DNA of 64,000 nucleotides, from positions 27,094,001-27,158,000 of the forward strand of contig NC_046679.1 in NCBI RefSeq assembly GCF_009870125.1. The letters are read 5' to 3'. Below the pieces are notes generated by a model, which ran no database searches, was not told where the DNA came from, and saw only the letters and a program-made list of their open reading frames with translations. Both the position numbers and the translations under genes were made by a program. The DNA comes from Drosophila pseudoobscura (lineage: Eukaryota; Arthropoda; Insecta; Diptera; Drosophilidae). Positions 25,264-37,300 of this stretch are shown piece after piece (the stretch's first letter is position 1; every line of letters begins with the position of its first letter).

Positions 25264-26823
25264 TCAAAGCCTTTTCTCCTTCTTCTTGGAGCACCCTTGC
25301 TTATGTTTCTCGTAAAGACGTTCGCCACTGTGAATATTACGAAAATGGTGCTTTAGCGCGTAATTATCTCTATATTTTTTGTCGCACTGCGAGCAATCGA
25401 AAAGTCCTTCGCCAGTGTGGGCCCGAATGTGCTTAACCAGAGAATACTTGCGAATAAATTTCTTGCCGCAAGTCAAGCACCCGTAAGGACGTTCGCCAGT
25501 GTGAATACGATTGTGCTCATCTAGGTGAATCTTGCGCGTATATTTCTTCTCGCAATACGTGCACTCGAAGGGACGCTCGCCAGTGTGAACACGCATATGC
25601 CTAGTCATGTTTTTATACGTAAATTTCATACCGCACTCCTGACACGTAATATTCCGTTTTCTGGTTGGGGATAAAATACACATTAAGACGAAAATCCATA
25701 ATGGAAAAGATGGACTCACTTTGGTAAGGATTCGGTCGTGCAGTCCTTCTTTGTGGGGTTTGATATAGCTGGTTCGGGGTCAGTGAGCTTCATCCTGATG
25801 TGAATAAAAAGGTATTTAATGTCTATTTAATCATACGATGATTGAAAACCTACATCTTTACCAATGGTGGACTGTCACTGCAGGAGAGCATTTCACAATC
25901 AATCTCCTCGGAGTCCGAGTCGATCTGTTTCGTAGCACTAGGAGGCGTACCTCCTTGGCTACGCTCCAGTTGGCCTTTCTCACCAGCGTGCTCTTTACTG
26001 TGGATCTGCAGATAAAGTATCTCGATGAATTCTGCATTGCATTCTTGACATTTAAACATGCCAACGTCGCTGTGTTTGACACGGTGCTTCATCACCTCAT
26101 CCATGTTCGGAAATGAGTGCGGGCAACGCGTGTACTCTAAGGGTGCAATTGGAATTTCGTCCTTGGTATGTCTCAATAGACTGCTTTTACCATGTTCATT
26201 AAAGTGCTCTTTACTGTGGATCTGCAGATAAAGGATGTCGATGAATTCCGCATTGCATTCTTGGCATTTAAACAGGCCAACGCCGCTGTGCTTGACACCG
26301 TGCTTCATCGCCTCATTCATGTTCGGGAATGAGCGCGTGCACTCTAAGGCTGCCAGTGGCATGTGCTTTTGTTGATGTCTTCTTAGGCTACGTTCGTTTA
26401 CATAAAAGCGTGAGCACTGGGGACATTTATGGCACGTCTTATTAATGTGAAATTCGAGCTTGTACTGTGAGTCAAAACATTTATAGCATTGCGGACACAA
26501 AAGTTCTGCGGTACTACGAATTTTTCTGGGACAAATGCTTTCCGGACGGTCATTGTTGTGGTCTTCTAGAGTCTTATTTTGCTGCGACGGTCTACGATAC
26601 GTGTTCTTACTTCCAAGAGGCTTTATTTTGCTCCTTTAATGAGAAAATTAGCAATGATTCGGTTTTAGAAGCCAAGTACTTACATTTCGGCCGTCTGGTT
26701 GGTCTTGTGACTGGTGGTATGTCTTTTCAGGTGGTACTCAGTTATGAATCCAGGCACACTCGGCACACTTTCGCCATCCGTGGCACTTGTTTTTGTGAAT
26801 TCCGGCAGAAAAGATGAGTCCAT
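25264..26823 (-). CDS. C2H2 zinc-finger protein, possibly frame-shifted at its 5' end
   Basis: Putative DNA-binding protein; the ortholog is not recognised. Exons on the minus strand: 26823-26684, 26633-25854, 25794-25720 and 25660-25264, phase-consistent, giving 463 residues from the ATG at 26823. Exon 2 carries fingers CPQCYKCFDSQ and CPQCSRFYVNERSLRRH, then two near-identical degenerate units ending FKCQECNAEF. The last exon has four fingers, three of them joined by TGE-type linkers (MRVHTGERPFEC, NRIHTGERPYGC). In exon 1, the His-half of a finger (EYHLKRHTTSH) lies in the main frame. The matching Cys-half (CAEC) sits just upstream in another frame, so a one-base indel is suspected. A third frame there reads MAKVCRVCLDS, which recalls a ZAD start. 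The second-exon acceptor is of the NAGNAG type. Confidence 0.75.
25988..26352 (-). repeat. Internal tandem duplication in the zinc-finger gene
   Basis: Two copies, about 25988-26145 and 26204-26352, share long identical stretches such as GTGGATCTGCAGATAAAG and the segment around CATTGCATTCTTG. They encode paired units that end LQIHSKEH. The second copy lacks about 9 nt near its CGTG(T/C)ACTCTAAG motif. The high nucleotide identity points to a fairly recent duplication within the exon. Confidence 0.85.
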
Positions 26824-27351
26824 GCGCTTTTTGATTTCCGACTGCAGGCCATATGCTCAGCTGTAGCTTAAAACGGTATAAGGGGTTAAAGTATGCCAGT
26901 TTCTACTATTCAAATAATACAAAAGGTATCTATAAATCTTGTTAATTTTGTATGATAAAAGCACAAACTAACGCACATGGGAGGTTTTTTAATGCATTTT
27001 GTGGATGGTTTTTGTACGGTCTTAAAACTACGCGCACTTTTCCAAACAACACTAAACAGGTTGGCAGCACTACACCACTCAGCTGATTGGTGATCATTTG
27101 GGCGATACAGTGATCAATGTCACATTACAGTAATTGCGGCGCGAATACAGGGTGCCTATCGAAAGATTCAAATTGAAATTGATGATACACTTCAATAAGG
27201 AAGCTCTAAAGCTACAGCTTTTTCACTTCCTGATGAAGTTTGACTTAAATAAAAGGACAAATGGACAAATAAGAAGCACAATTTTTTGTATACAAAATAT
27301 TCCACATTTAAAAACGTTTTACTTGATTAAAAAACGATCGGATCTTTTCAC
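26824..27351. other. Short intergenic region between zinc-finger gene and Arc42
   Basis: About 530 nt of AT-rich sequence containing the presumed promoter of the zinc-finger gene and the 3' UTR of Arc42. No further gene is seen. Confidence 0.6.
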
Positions 27352-28714
27352 TTAACTAGCGTACTCCTTGAGAATGGAGCCTGCAATAACCAAACGCTGA
27401 ATCTCAGAGGTGCCCTCGTAGATCTCCGTGATGCGAGCATCGCGATAATGGCGTTCCGCTGGCATATCTGCGACATATCCCATTCCGCCCAGAATCTGAA
27501 TGCATTGGTGGGAGCACAAGGTAGCCGCCTCAGAAGCTGCCAATTTGGCCATTGCCGCCTCTTTTGTATACGCCTGCTTGTTGTCTTTCAGCCAGGCGGC
27601 ACGCCAGGTCAAGAGTCGCGCCGATTCCATTGCCAGCGACATGTCGGCAATCTTTTGTTGAATGGACTGCAGTTTGGAGATGGGTTTTCCAAAGGCCTGA
27701 CGCTTCTGAGCATAGTCCACAGCCAGCTCCAAAGCGGCCTGACCAATACCCAATGCCTGGCCGGCAATCCCAATGCGTCCGGCATCCAATGTTTGCATCG
27801 CAATTTTGAAACCGAATCCCGGCTCACCCAGCATGCTGTCCTTGGGGATTTCGCAGTCTTCGAATATCAGCTGGCACGTGGAGGATCCTCTGATGCCCAG
27901 TTTGTCCTCCTTCTTGCCCAGCGAGAAACCTTTCAAGCCTTTAGGGACAATGAAGGCAGAGATACCTTTGTGTTTCAGCTGCTTGTTCGTCGTGGCAAAT
28001 ACCACTGCTGCTCCCGCCTCAAAGCCATTCGTTATCCATGCCTTGGTTCCATTGAGGACATAGTGATCCCCCTTCTCGGTGGCTACGGTGGAGGCAGCAC
28101 CGGCATCCGAGCCATTGCCCGGCTCCGACAGAGCAAAACATCCAACTCGCTCTCCCGTCGTGTATGGCGTGATGAAGGCTTCCTTCTGGGCGGCATTGCC
28201 AAAGCCCAGTAGTGGACCGAGATACAGGGAATTGTTGACCGACATGATGACTCCAGCAGAGGCACAGCCGCGAGAGATCTCCTCCATGGCTATCGCATAC
28301 GCCAGATAATCCAATCCAGTGCCACCTGTTGAGCCAGAGACAACCTGTAGCTTCTATAGAGGGCTTTTCCCACAGTAAATACCTAGTTCCTCGGGTATGG
28401 CAACCGACATGACGCCCAGCTCCCCCATCTGCTTGATCTGCTGCGCCGGGTACAGATGCTCTCGATCGAATTTCGCTGCATTTGGACTCAGTTCGGCGTT
28501 GGCAAAGTCGCGGCAGGTCTTTTGCAGCATTTGATGGGTGTCGGGGAGTGCGGCAATGGAGGCGATCTGGCGCATCGGCACGGATCTGCGTGCTGGGGGA
28601 GAGCATTATCATTAAAGATCTTGCATATAAAAAGCCGATTCGACCGATCGAGATCAAAGTCCATGGGCACTTCAGCATACCTATATTCAAGGAGCGGCTG
28701 AGGACAGACTGCAT
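27352..28714 (-). CDS. Arc42: Short-chain acyl-CoA dehydrogenase, mitochondrial
   Basis: FAD enzyme catalysing the first step of short-chain fatty-acid beta-oxidation in the mitochondrial matrix. Three exons on the minus strand: 28714-28681, 28592-28383 and 28325-27352, phase-consistent, for 405 residues, the expected SCAD length. The N-terminus [17 protein letters not shown] is a mitochondrial presequence. Core landmarks: [29 protein letters not shown] (acyl/FAD binding), [56 protein letters not shown] and [10 protein letters not shown] with the catalytic glutamate at about 385. The 57-nt second intron has two competing AG sites, and only the one ending at 28326 keeps the LGGTGLDY reading. 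The first coding exon is only 34 nt. The gene is head to head with the zinc-finger gene at 28983, 268 nt between start codons. Arc42 is the D. melanogaster SCAD-like gene CG4703; the symbol rests on synteny and family. Confidence 0.93.
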
Positions 28715-28982
28715 GATGGCGGCTGGTTATATTTTCAACTAATTATAATTTTTAAATATTGCATAAAACCAGTCTAAAAACGACTTAAAAACTTGTTAAT
28801 TAATTAAAATTAAAAATAATTAATGTGACCAAAGTGAAGCAACAGATTGTTGTTATGGTATTTTTTGCCGATAGGTGGCCCCTCAGTATTTTTGTATTTT
28901 CTGTTGCTGGTAACACTGGCTCGCGTGGGAGCTCCTTTTATTATTAAAAAAATCAACAAATCGGCAGAAAAGCCAAGCCAGA
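28715..28982. promoter_or_regulatory. Putative bidirectional promoter
   Basis: 268 nt separate the start codons of the divergently transcribed Arc42 and zinc-finger genes. The interval is AT-rich and shows no TATA box in an obvious position. A shared promoter is inferred from spacing alone. Confidence 0.45.
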
Positions 28983-30033
28983 ATGAGCGAGGAGGAATTC
29001 CTCGAGATAGAACCGCTCGGGTATGCGACCGACGATGAGGTGGAATGTGAGTACATGGCAACAGGCAGTTGGCAAACGAATAATATGTATCACTTTGCTT
29101 TGTGATTGTGCAGCATTCATAGACGTCGAACCCAAAGAACCGATACAAGAAGTCAAGCCGGTGAATAAAACCAAACGACTCGTTTGCATGATTGAGGGCT
29201 GTAGCTACAAGACGGACAGGAGACGAGATATGCGTCGACATCGTCGTTCGCAGAAGCACATCCGTGACATGGCGAATATTACCGATTCGGACTCGGATTT
29301 CGAGAGACCTTTGTACAACTGCCCCTTGTGTTCGTATACGACTGCGAAGAAATTCTGTTTTGACCGGCACAATATGTCGACGAAACATCGATGCAAGGTG
29401 GAGTCACAAGGGGATCCATTACTGAGAAAACAGAAAGTTAAGATATTGCAATCGGCGCGCCGTGACACCACATCATCGCAGGAATCCGATGGAGTCATGT
29501 ACACCTGTGCGGCTTGCGAATACACAACACACCGCAAAGAATCCTTTAAGCTGCACAAGACGAAGCGAAAGCATCGCTATATAATGGATATCATGAAGCA
29601 GAACAATCAAATCATCACGTCCGGACCCATGGCGCAGGGTGACGAAGTAGAATACACACCGCCAGAGTCTGAGGACGAAGAGGTCTTGCCCTGGAATGCG
29701 CCGTTTTACTGCGACCTTTGTGAATACCAAACCAACACTCGATATAGCTTTCTCCGCCACAAAAAGTCGAAAAAGCACCAAGCAAGAGTTCAGGAAATCG
29801 AGGATATGGAAGAAAAGTCTGACAGTTTACCGGATGCTGACACTTTCGTAACTTCCGAGCCGGAGGTGCAGCAGGAACAGGAGCTGGAGTACGAGGAGAC
29901 CATTGAATACGATCCTTTGGTGCAAGAGGAAGTGGTGGTGGAGCAGGAACCAGATTTCCAGGAGATCATTTATTTGCCCGAAGGGGAAACGGGCGAGGAG
30001 CAACATTACTTCATAGTGTTGAGCAACGACTAG
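28983..30033 (+). CDS. Four-finger C2H2 zinc-finger protein with acidic tail
   Basis: Probable nuclear DNA-binding regulator; the ortholog is not recognised. Exons 28983-29046 and 29114-30033 give 327 residues, starting MSEEEFLEIEPLGYATDDE. Four fingers of the long-spaced type (C-x2/4-C ... H-x4/5-H) follow: CMIEGCSYKTDRRRDMRRH at about 60, CPLCSYTTAKKFCFDRH, CAACEYTTHRKESFKLH and CDLCEYQTNTRYSFLRH, each ending in a KH pair (SQKH, STKH, KRKH, SKKH). The spacers are basic or acidic and Ser-rich, and the C-terminal 70 residues are strongly acidic (EYEETIEYDPLVQEEVVVEQ). The second exon's donor/acceptor pair is canonical (GTGAGT...TGTGCAG). The fingers resemble those of the RE1/CTCF-like insect families, but no assignment is made. 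Confidence 0.88.
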
Positions 30034-30762
30034 CAGAGCACTTTTCTGCGCAGATTTCACGCGCACGCACTGGGAAACTTTGTTTAACGTTTTTTATGTT
30101 TTTCTCTGCACATAAACTGTAAATTAAGCACAAAAAATAAATAGAGCATTGAATTATGTTTGAACAGTAACTAACACCACCAGCCCACATTTCTTGAGTG
30201 ATTTGCACACCGTGTAAAAAAGCATTGCAATAGGAATCCTATTTTGTTGTCTTATTGATTTGCCGTCAATTTTGAAGTTCTTCCCATTTGTTGTTTCTGC
30301 CGTTAATTTTTTGTTTGCGTTTTGTTTTCTTTCGAATCGTGTTGCCGCCCGCCGAGGCGAGTGAGTGGTAAGTGTGCAACAAATTTAAACATTAAAAGGC
30401 GGCCAAAAGTGTACGTGTGTGTGAGATAGAGAGGGAGAGAGATGCAGTAGCATCTGTAGGAACAACAAACAGAACACAACAGTTACATGTTGGTGCACGA
30501 CGAGAGAGCGAGCGATGTTCTTTTAGTTGAGAACGTGTTCTGTGCATGTTCGTGCAGGAAGGAAGTGAAACAAACAGCAGAAACTTATACAGTGAGAAGC
30601 TACCAGGAGAGCGCCTCACCTTCGTGCGTCGTACCTTGTGCCTGCTCTCTCTCTTTCTCTGGCTGGACCCGCTCCCAACTTGCACGATCGCGCCCATCGA
30701 TTCCGATAAGACGCTCACGAACCTGTCGGCAGTCGGTGCTGCATTCATTCCCCCTTTTTGGC

Positions 30763-31265
30763 TATAAAAGCGTTGGCCCAACTGGCCACGAGCCAAGTTT
30801 TTGCCGTTAGCCGAGTGAGCGAGAAGCTGCCGCCGCAATACCCACCGCCCAAGTGTCAATTCTCTGTGAGTGGCAGCCCTGCCCATCAACGGGTTTTTCC
30901 CATTAATTGAACCAATTCTAAAACGGATGTAGTCGTAATATTTATGTGGAAATTAAGTGATCAGAAATCAGTGAAGGATCATTAGAAGAATCGTTGGGAA
31001 TGTGTTGTGCCACAGATCGTAAAACTCTATCAAAACGCGTCACTTTTATCGCCAGTAAACGAAACTAAACGAGAATAAAAAACAACGCTAATCTACTAAT
31101 AGTCCAAATAAAACACTAGACCAGAAAAATGTTCTATCAAGCCATCATTCGTCTACAATCAGAAAAATTCTGTTGCTTGTTAGGTGTTGTCACATTCTTG
31201 ATAGGAATACCCTCAGATATGGGTCAAATTTTGGAGGAACACTAATTTTTAAATCCATTTTATAG
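30763..31265 (+). promoter_or_regulatory. CG4562: CG4562 core promoter and 5' UTR intron
   Basis: TATAAAAG at 30763-30770 predicts transcription from about 30793. A GTGAGT donor at 30866 pairs with a TTTTATAG acceptor ending at 31265, giving a noncoding first exon of about 70 nt and a second exon that begins 62 nt before the ATG at 31328. Dense GA/CT tracts (possible GAGA-factor sites) lie just upstream, near 30420-30445 and 30640-30660. Confidence 0.7.
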
Positions 31266-31327
31266 CGACACATATTAAAGAAGAGAACCGACCAATGACC
31301 AGGAAGTGATAGAATTAGACCAACAAA

Positions 31328-34300
31328 ATGCAGTCAATGAAAGCCGATGAGCTGCCGGAGAATCCGCGCGAGACCTCGAATATCTTTTCATCATTGATGT
31401 TCTGGTGAGTTTTTTTCGTTTAAATATAAATTCCTAAATTGAATTATTTATTAACCACTGTGCTCCCCTTTCAAGCTTTGCCATGCCCACATTTTTCAAG
31501 GGACGCAAGAAAACTCTGGATGAAAACGATCTCTATCGAGCACTGAAGGAGCACAAATCGGGTGAGTGTTTTAATATTCACAGATTTCTGACTAATTGAG
31601 TCATTTATTTCGGAAAGTTATCCCACAAAAATCCAACAAAAAAGAGAACAATCGAATGTGCGGTGGAGTGCGCCTTGCATAATAAATGGGCTTATACATA
31701 ATTTATGGCCATTTATAATGATGGAAAGCTTTCAGGGGCCCATTCAATAAATAATCTTTATCTTTTTTAATTTAATTAGGAAATGAAAATCCATTGCGTG
31801 AGCGTTTGATAGGAGTTTTACGAAATGAAGAATGAGAACAGAGGAGAAAATTCTTATCAGCACGTATGCAAGCTTATAGTGTACGTGACGTCAGGTGGCA
31901 CCCAATACCTGGTCAATAGATGGGGCAATCAATTGAAGAGACTTCTCCAGAGACTAATAGGCCAATAGACCGTATCGTATCTAAGTTCAATGTTCATTGG
32001 GTGTCATGTTCAATGATCTTAGTCCCTCGTGCTCTGAAGAGCTGAGTAATCCCACAATGCCATGAAGTGGATCGAATTGGCTGTCGTCGACCCACTTCCT
32101 TACTTCTCCAAATGCGGGCTAAAAGGCTATAAGCACCTTTACAATACTATCTCCCTCTTCGCAGACAGCATTTCCCAAATCAAGTGCAGAGACCGACAGC
32201 AGGGGCACTTCAAGGTACCACAACCGACGATTACGATTAGATAGCGGTTTAGCATGTGCCCCATCACTGGAAAATGTAGTTTAGTGATTCAGTTTCAGGT
32301 TTGGGAACATTTTGGTTATGCCGTTTGAGAATTTGAAGGATCATTTTATGTCCCCCCCTATAAAAGCCAGTTTCATTGAGCTCATTTTGGGTGCCCTAAA
32401 CGGCGTTCTAATCCTCGCGACAGATAAGATAGTCCCTTGCGGGATATTATGCACATTCATTGAATAAAATAATCACTATCTTTATCTTATATCCAAGCTA
32501 CGTTTATCGTCTATCATCCTTGAGAGACCTTTGAGTTTTCACACACACTATTTAAATCTTTCGAAACTGTCTCGAGAAATGTGACATATCCCCTGACGCC
32601 TGACGAGTGATAACTTTGACAGGCGTACGTTTTGCCGCAATTAATTTGCTTTTCTGCCTAAATATAATTGATAGCATGCCCTATACTCCTCTTAGTTGAT
32701 AGGGAGATACTATACATATATAATACAATTAGCTATCTCTGTGGTTTATATACTTATTCCTAGAGATAGATAGTCCGTTGAGTGGTTTGGCTTGCGGGAC
32801 TTATGCAATGGCGTATATCTCTGGGAAATGAATGATCATGCTTGATATGCCATTAAATAATCTCCTTGGAATTTTAATCCTTTCGAGGGCGAAGCTTTCC
32901 GGAAGTTCCATATATAAAAGGTATTCCCACTGATTGGTCATATGGTTCCCTTCCTGATAGAAGCAGCTGGCAGGTGGTCGGGATTTGGTTTTGTTGCCAG
33001 CCATAACTCACGATTGGAAGCCAGATCATAGGCAATGGAGATTCTATAAGGTGTTAAATGGCAATAAACAATGACTTTTAGTATCAAAGATTAGGTAGCT
33101 AGTGTCTATAGTTCTTAATCTTTGGCTATTGTTTTAAAATCTTTCAATGGATTTAAGCTCCATAGATAACGATTACCCCTTACCCCTTGAGTACAAATAA
33201 ACCCATTAATATTATTGTTTTAGAAATCTAATAGAAATTCCAGAAAAATTCTTAATAAAATACCAGAACATAGCTTTAAATATAGGAAAATGACTAGGTA
33301 AAAAAAACATGTTCAAATACCATAAAAACACCCACCAAATTTAAACAGAGACTAAACAAATTTAATTGCCAGATGGCGAATTAAGTTCAATTTGCATTGA
33401 AAAACTGTTCGGTTTTCCACACATTTCGGGTGCATTTGTGGTTTTCTTTATCATTTATTTTTCTTAGATAGACCTTGTTTATGGCTTTCGGGTATATCTC
33501 ATATCTGTACGTGGCATCATAATAAACAATCTGTCGCATCTGCCAATTACAAAACCGAGCACAAAGTAAACTCTTTTTCCGACGTTGTTTGTTATCGCGA
33601 ATAATTTAATGAAACCCCCTGCCATTCCATCTTTTTGGAGTCTATTTTTCTGATATCTTAATCTTGTATGCCCCACAGACACATTGGGCGCCCAGTTGAG
33701 CGAAGCCTGGGAGCGGGAGGTGGAGAAGAAACGCAAAAAGAAGAAGACACCCAGCCTACTGAAGGCCTCCGTGGATGTTTTTGGCTGGCGCTTGGCGGGA
33801 CTTGGCGTAGTGCTGTTCATACTGGAGATTGGTTTCCGGTAAGACCACGCCCACACGCACACACTGGAGAGTTATTTATGATCCTTTATTGTATGATTAT
33901 TTATTTACAGCGTCACTCAACCTCTTTTCCTGGGCGGCCTGGTGGCCTTCTATGCGGATTCGAGCAACCAGGAGGGCGATGGCGAGAACCAAACGAAAGC
34001 CTATCTGTACGCCTTGGGCGTGATCTTGTGCAGCGCCTTCAACGTCTTGCTTATGCATCCCTATATGCTGGGCATGTTCCATCTGGGCATGAAGGCCAGG
34101 ATAGCCATGACAAGTGAGTGGAACGAGCGGGCCCCTACAGGAGGAAGGGAAGCACTTGATAAATGATCATCTCTCTGTTCTCCGTTCCTGTTGTTGCAGG
34201 CATGATATATCGCAAGGCATTGCGTCTGAGTCGAACAGCGCTGGGGGACACGACAATCGGACAGGTGGTTAATCTCATATCGAACGATGTGGGACGGCTG

Positions 34301-37300
34301 GATCTGTCGGTCATACACATGAATTATTTATGGCTGGGCCCAGTCGAGATTGGAATTATCACATATCTTATGTACAGAGAGGTACGGAACATCAACCATC
34401 CTCAAGTAGAACACTCTCATTGTAATCCCTTTCGATTGGTTTATCTCTTAGATTGGTGTGTCCGCTTTCTTTGGCGTGGCTGTGATGCTTATGTTTATCC
34501 CACTGCAAGCGTATCTGGGCAAAAAGACCTCCGTGCTGCGCCTGCGCACCGCCCTGAGGACAGACGAACGTGTGCGGATGATGAACGAGATCATATCGGG
34601 CATTCAAGTTATCAAAATGTACGCCTGGGAGATACCATTCAGCAAAATGATCAACTACGTGCGGACCAAGGAGATGAATGCCATTCGAAATGTGAACTAT
34701 ATACGCGGCACCCTCCAGAGCTTCATTATGTTTGTCACACGGATATCGGTGTTTGTCAGCCTCGTGGGATTCGTGCTGCTGGGCAAGCTCCTGACCGCAG
34801 AGAAGGCCTTCGTGATCACGGCGTACTACAACATCCTGAGGAACACCATGACGGTGTATTTCCCCATGGGTATCTCCCAGTTTGCCGAGCTCCTCGTGTC
34901 GATTCGCCGCATTCAGACCTTCATGCTGCACGAGGAGACCAGAGTGCGGGACAAGTCGGACGATTTGGATGAGCAGAAACAGGGCAAGGCGGCACTCGTG
35001 TCGGAACCCATAGCCCAGGCCACGGGCGTCCTCAAGCCCAACAGTCGTCGCACCAGCGAGGCAGAGCCCACCATCAACATTAGCAAACTGAAGGCCAAGT
35101 GGGATCAAAAGAGCAACGAAAATACACTGGACAACATCACGCTGAAGTTCAAGCCCCGCCAACTGGTGGCAGTCATCGGTCCAGTGGGTTCTGGCAAGTC
35201 CAGTCTCATTCAGGCGGTTCTGGGAGAGCTTAATCCGGATGCGGGCTCTGTCAAAGTCAATGGAACTCTATCGTATGCCTCCCAGGAGCCCTGGCTCTTT
35301 ACGGGCACCGTGCGACAGAACATACTCTTTGGCCTACCCATGGACAAGCACCGCTATCGCACTGTGGTCAAGAAATGTGCCCTGGAGAGGGACTTCGAGC
35401 TGCTGCCGTACGGCGACAAGACGATTGTGGGCGAGAGAGGAGCCTCCCTCTCGGGCGGACAGAAGGCGCGCATTAGTCTAGCCCGAGCGGTTTACCGAAA
35501 GGCAGATATCTATCTGCTAGATGATCCTCTCAGTGCTGTGGACACGCACGTGGGACGCCACCTGTTCGATCAGTGCATGCGCGGATTCCTGCGCGAGAAT
35601 ATCGTACTCCTGGTGACGCATCAGCTGCAGTTCCTGGAGCAGGCCGATATGATTGTGATCATGGACAAGGGCAAGATCAGTGCCATGGGCACCTACGAGT
35701 CGATGTGCAAGAGTGGCCTCGACTTTGCCCAGATGCTGACGGACCCAAGCAAAAAGGACGAGGGTGCCAGTGGCGATGCCGAAAAGAAGAAGGATCTGTC
35801 GCGGCAGAATAGCAAGCTGCGCGATCGTCATGGCAGCATCTCCTCGATGGAATCGGCTGCCGAGTCTCTGGTCGTGGACTCGCCCATGCAAACGCAGGAG
35901 GCGCGCGTGGAGGGACGCATTGGCTTGTCGCTGTATAAGAAGTATTTCGGGGCCAATGGCTATGGTCTGTTTATTGTGTTTGCCTTCTTCTGTGTTGGTG
36001 CACAGATCCTCGGTTCGGGCGGTGACATTTTCCTGTCCTATTGGTGAGTAAAATCAGCACGAAGCCAGGAAAATCAAACATTAATGAATAATTCTTTCAG
36101 GGTCAACAAAAACGGTGAAGCAGAGCGGGACACCTTTATGGCTCGTCTGCGTCGCGCTTTTCCCGAAACGCGCATCAATTCCGACACAGATCCCAAGGAC
36201 ATCTACTACTTTACGGGCATTAATGTCTCGGTGATAGTCTTCTCGCTCGTGAGAAGCATGCTCTTCTTTTACCTGGCCATGAGGAGCTCCACAACGCTCC
36301 ATAATACGATGTTCAAGGGTGTGACCCGCGCGGCAATGCATTTCTTCAATACGAATCCCTCTGGCCGGATATTGAATCGTTTCTCCAAGGATCTGGGACA
36401 AGTGGATGAGATACTGCCCTCCGTGATGATGGATGTGATGCAGATATTCCTAGCGATACTCGGCATAGTCGTTGTCCTTTGCATCATCAATGTGTGGTAT
36501 ATTTTGGCCACCTTCTTCCTGTGTGTCGTCTTCTATGTCCTGCGATCGTTTTATTTGAATACCTCGAGAGATGTCAAGCGTTTGGAGGCAGTCAGTGAGT
36601 GGTTTTTCGTCCTGCATCTCATGGACATATCATCTAATGTTTCGCTCTTTACAGCACGATCCCCGATCTACTCCCATTTGAGTGCCTCATTGAATGGTTT
36701 GGCAACGATTCGTGCCTTTGGAGCGCAGAAAGAACTTATTGCAGAGTTTGACAATTACCAGGATATGCACAGCTCTGGCTACTACATGTTTTTGGCCACC
36801 AGTCGCGCCTTTGGCTACTGGCTGGATTGCGTTTGTGTCGTCTACATAGCCGTCATTACGCTCTCGTTCTTCCTTTTCTCCCCGGAGAATGGCGGCGATG
36901 TGGGTCTGGCCATTACCCAAGCGATGGGTATGACGGGCATGGTGCAGTGGGGCATGCGACAGTCCGCGGAGCTGGAGAACACCATGACAGCGGTGGAGCG
37001 TGTGGTGGAGTACGAGGATCTGGAGCCAGAGGGTGACTTTGAGTCGAAACCGAATAAGAAACCGCCAAAGGAGTGGCCAGAGGAGGGAAAGATCATTTTC
37101 GATGATCTCTCGCTAAAATACTTCCCCGACAAGGCCGCCGACTATGTGCTGCGATCCCTGAACATTGCCATTCAGGGCTGCGAGAAGGTCGGCATCGTTG
37201 GACGCACTGGCGCAGGCAAATCCTCGCTGATCAATGCCCTGTTCCGGCTCTCCTACAACGAGGGATCCATTGTGATTGACAGACGCGACACCAACGATCT

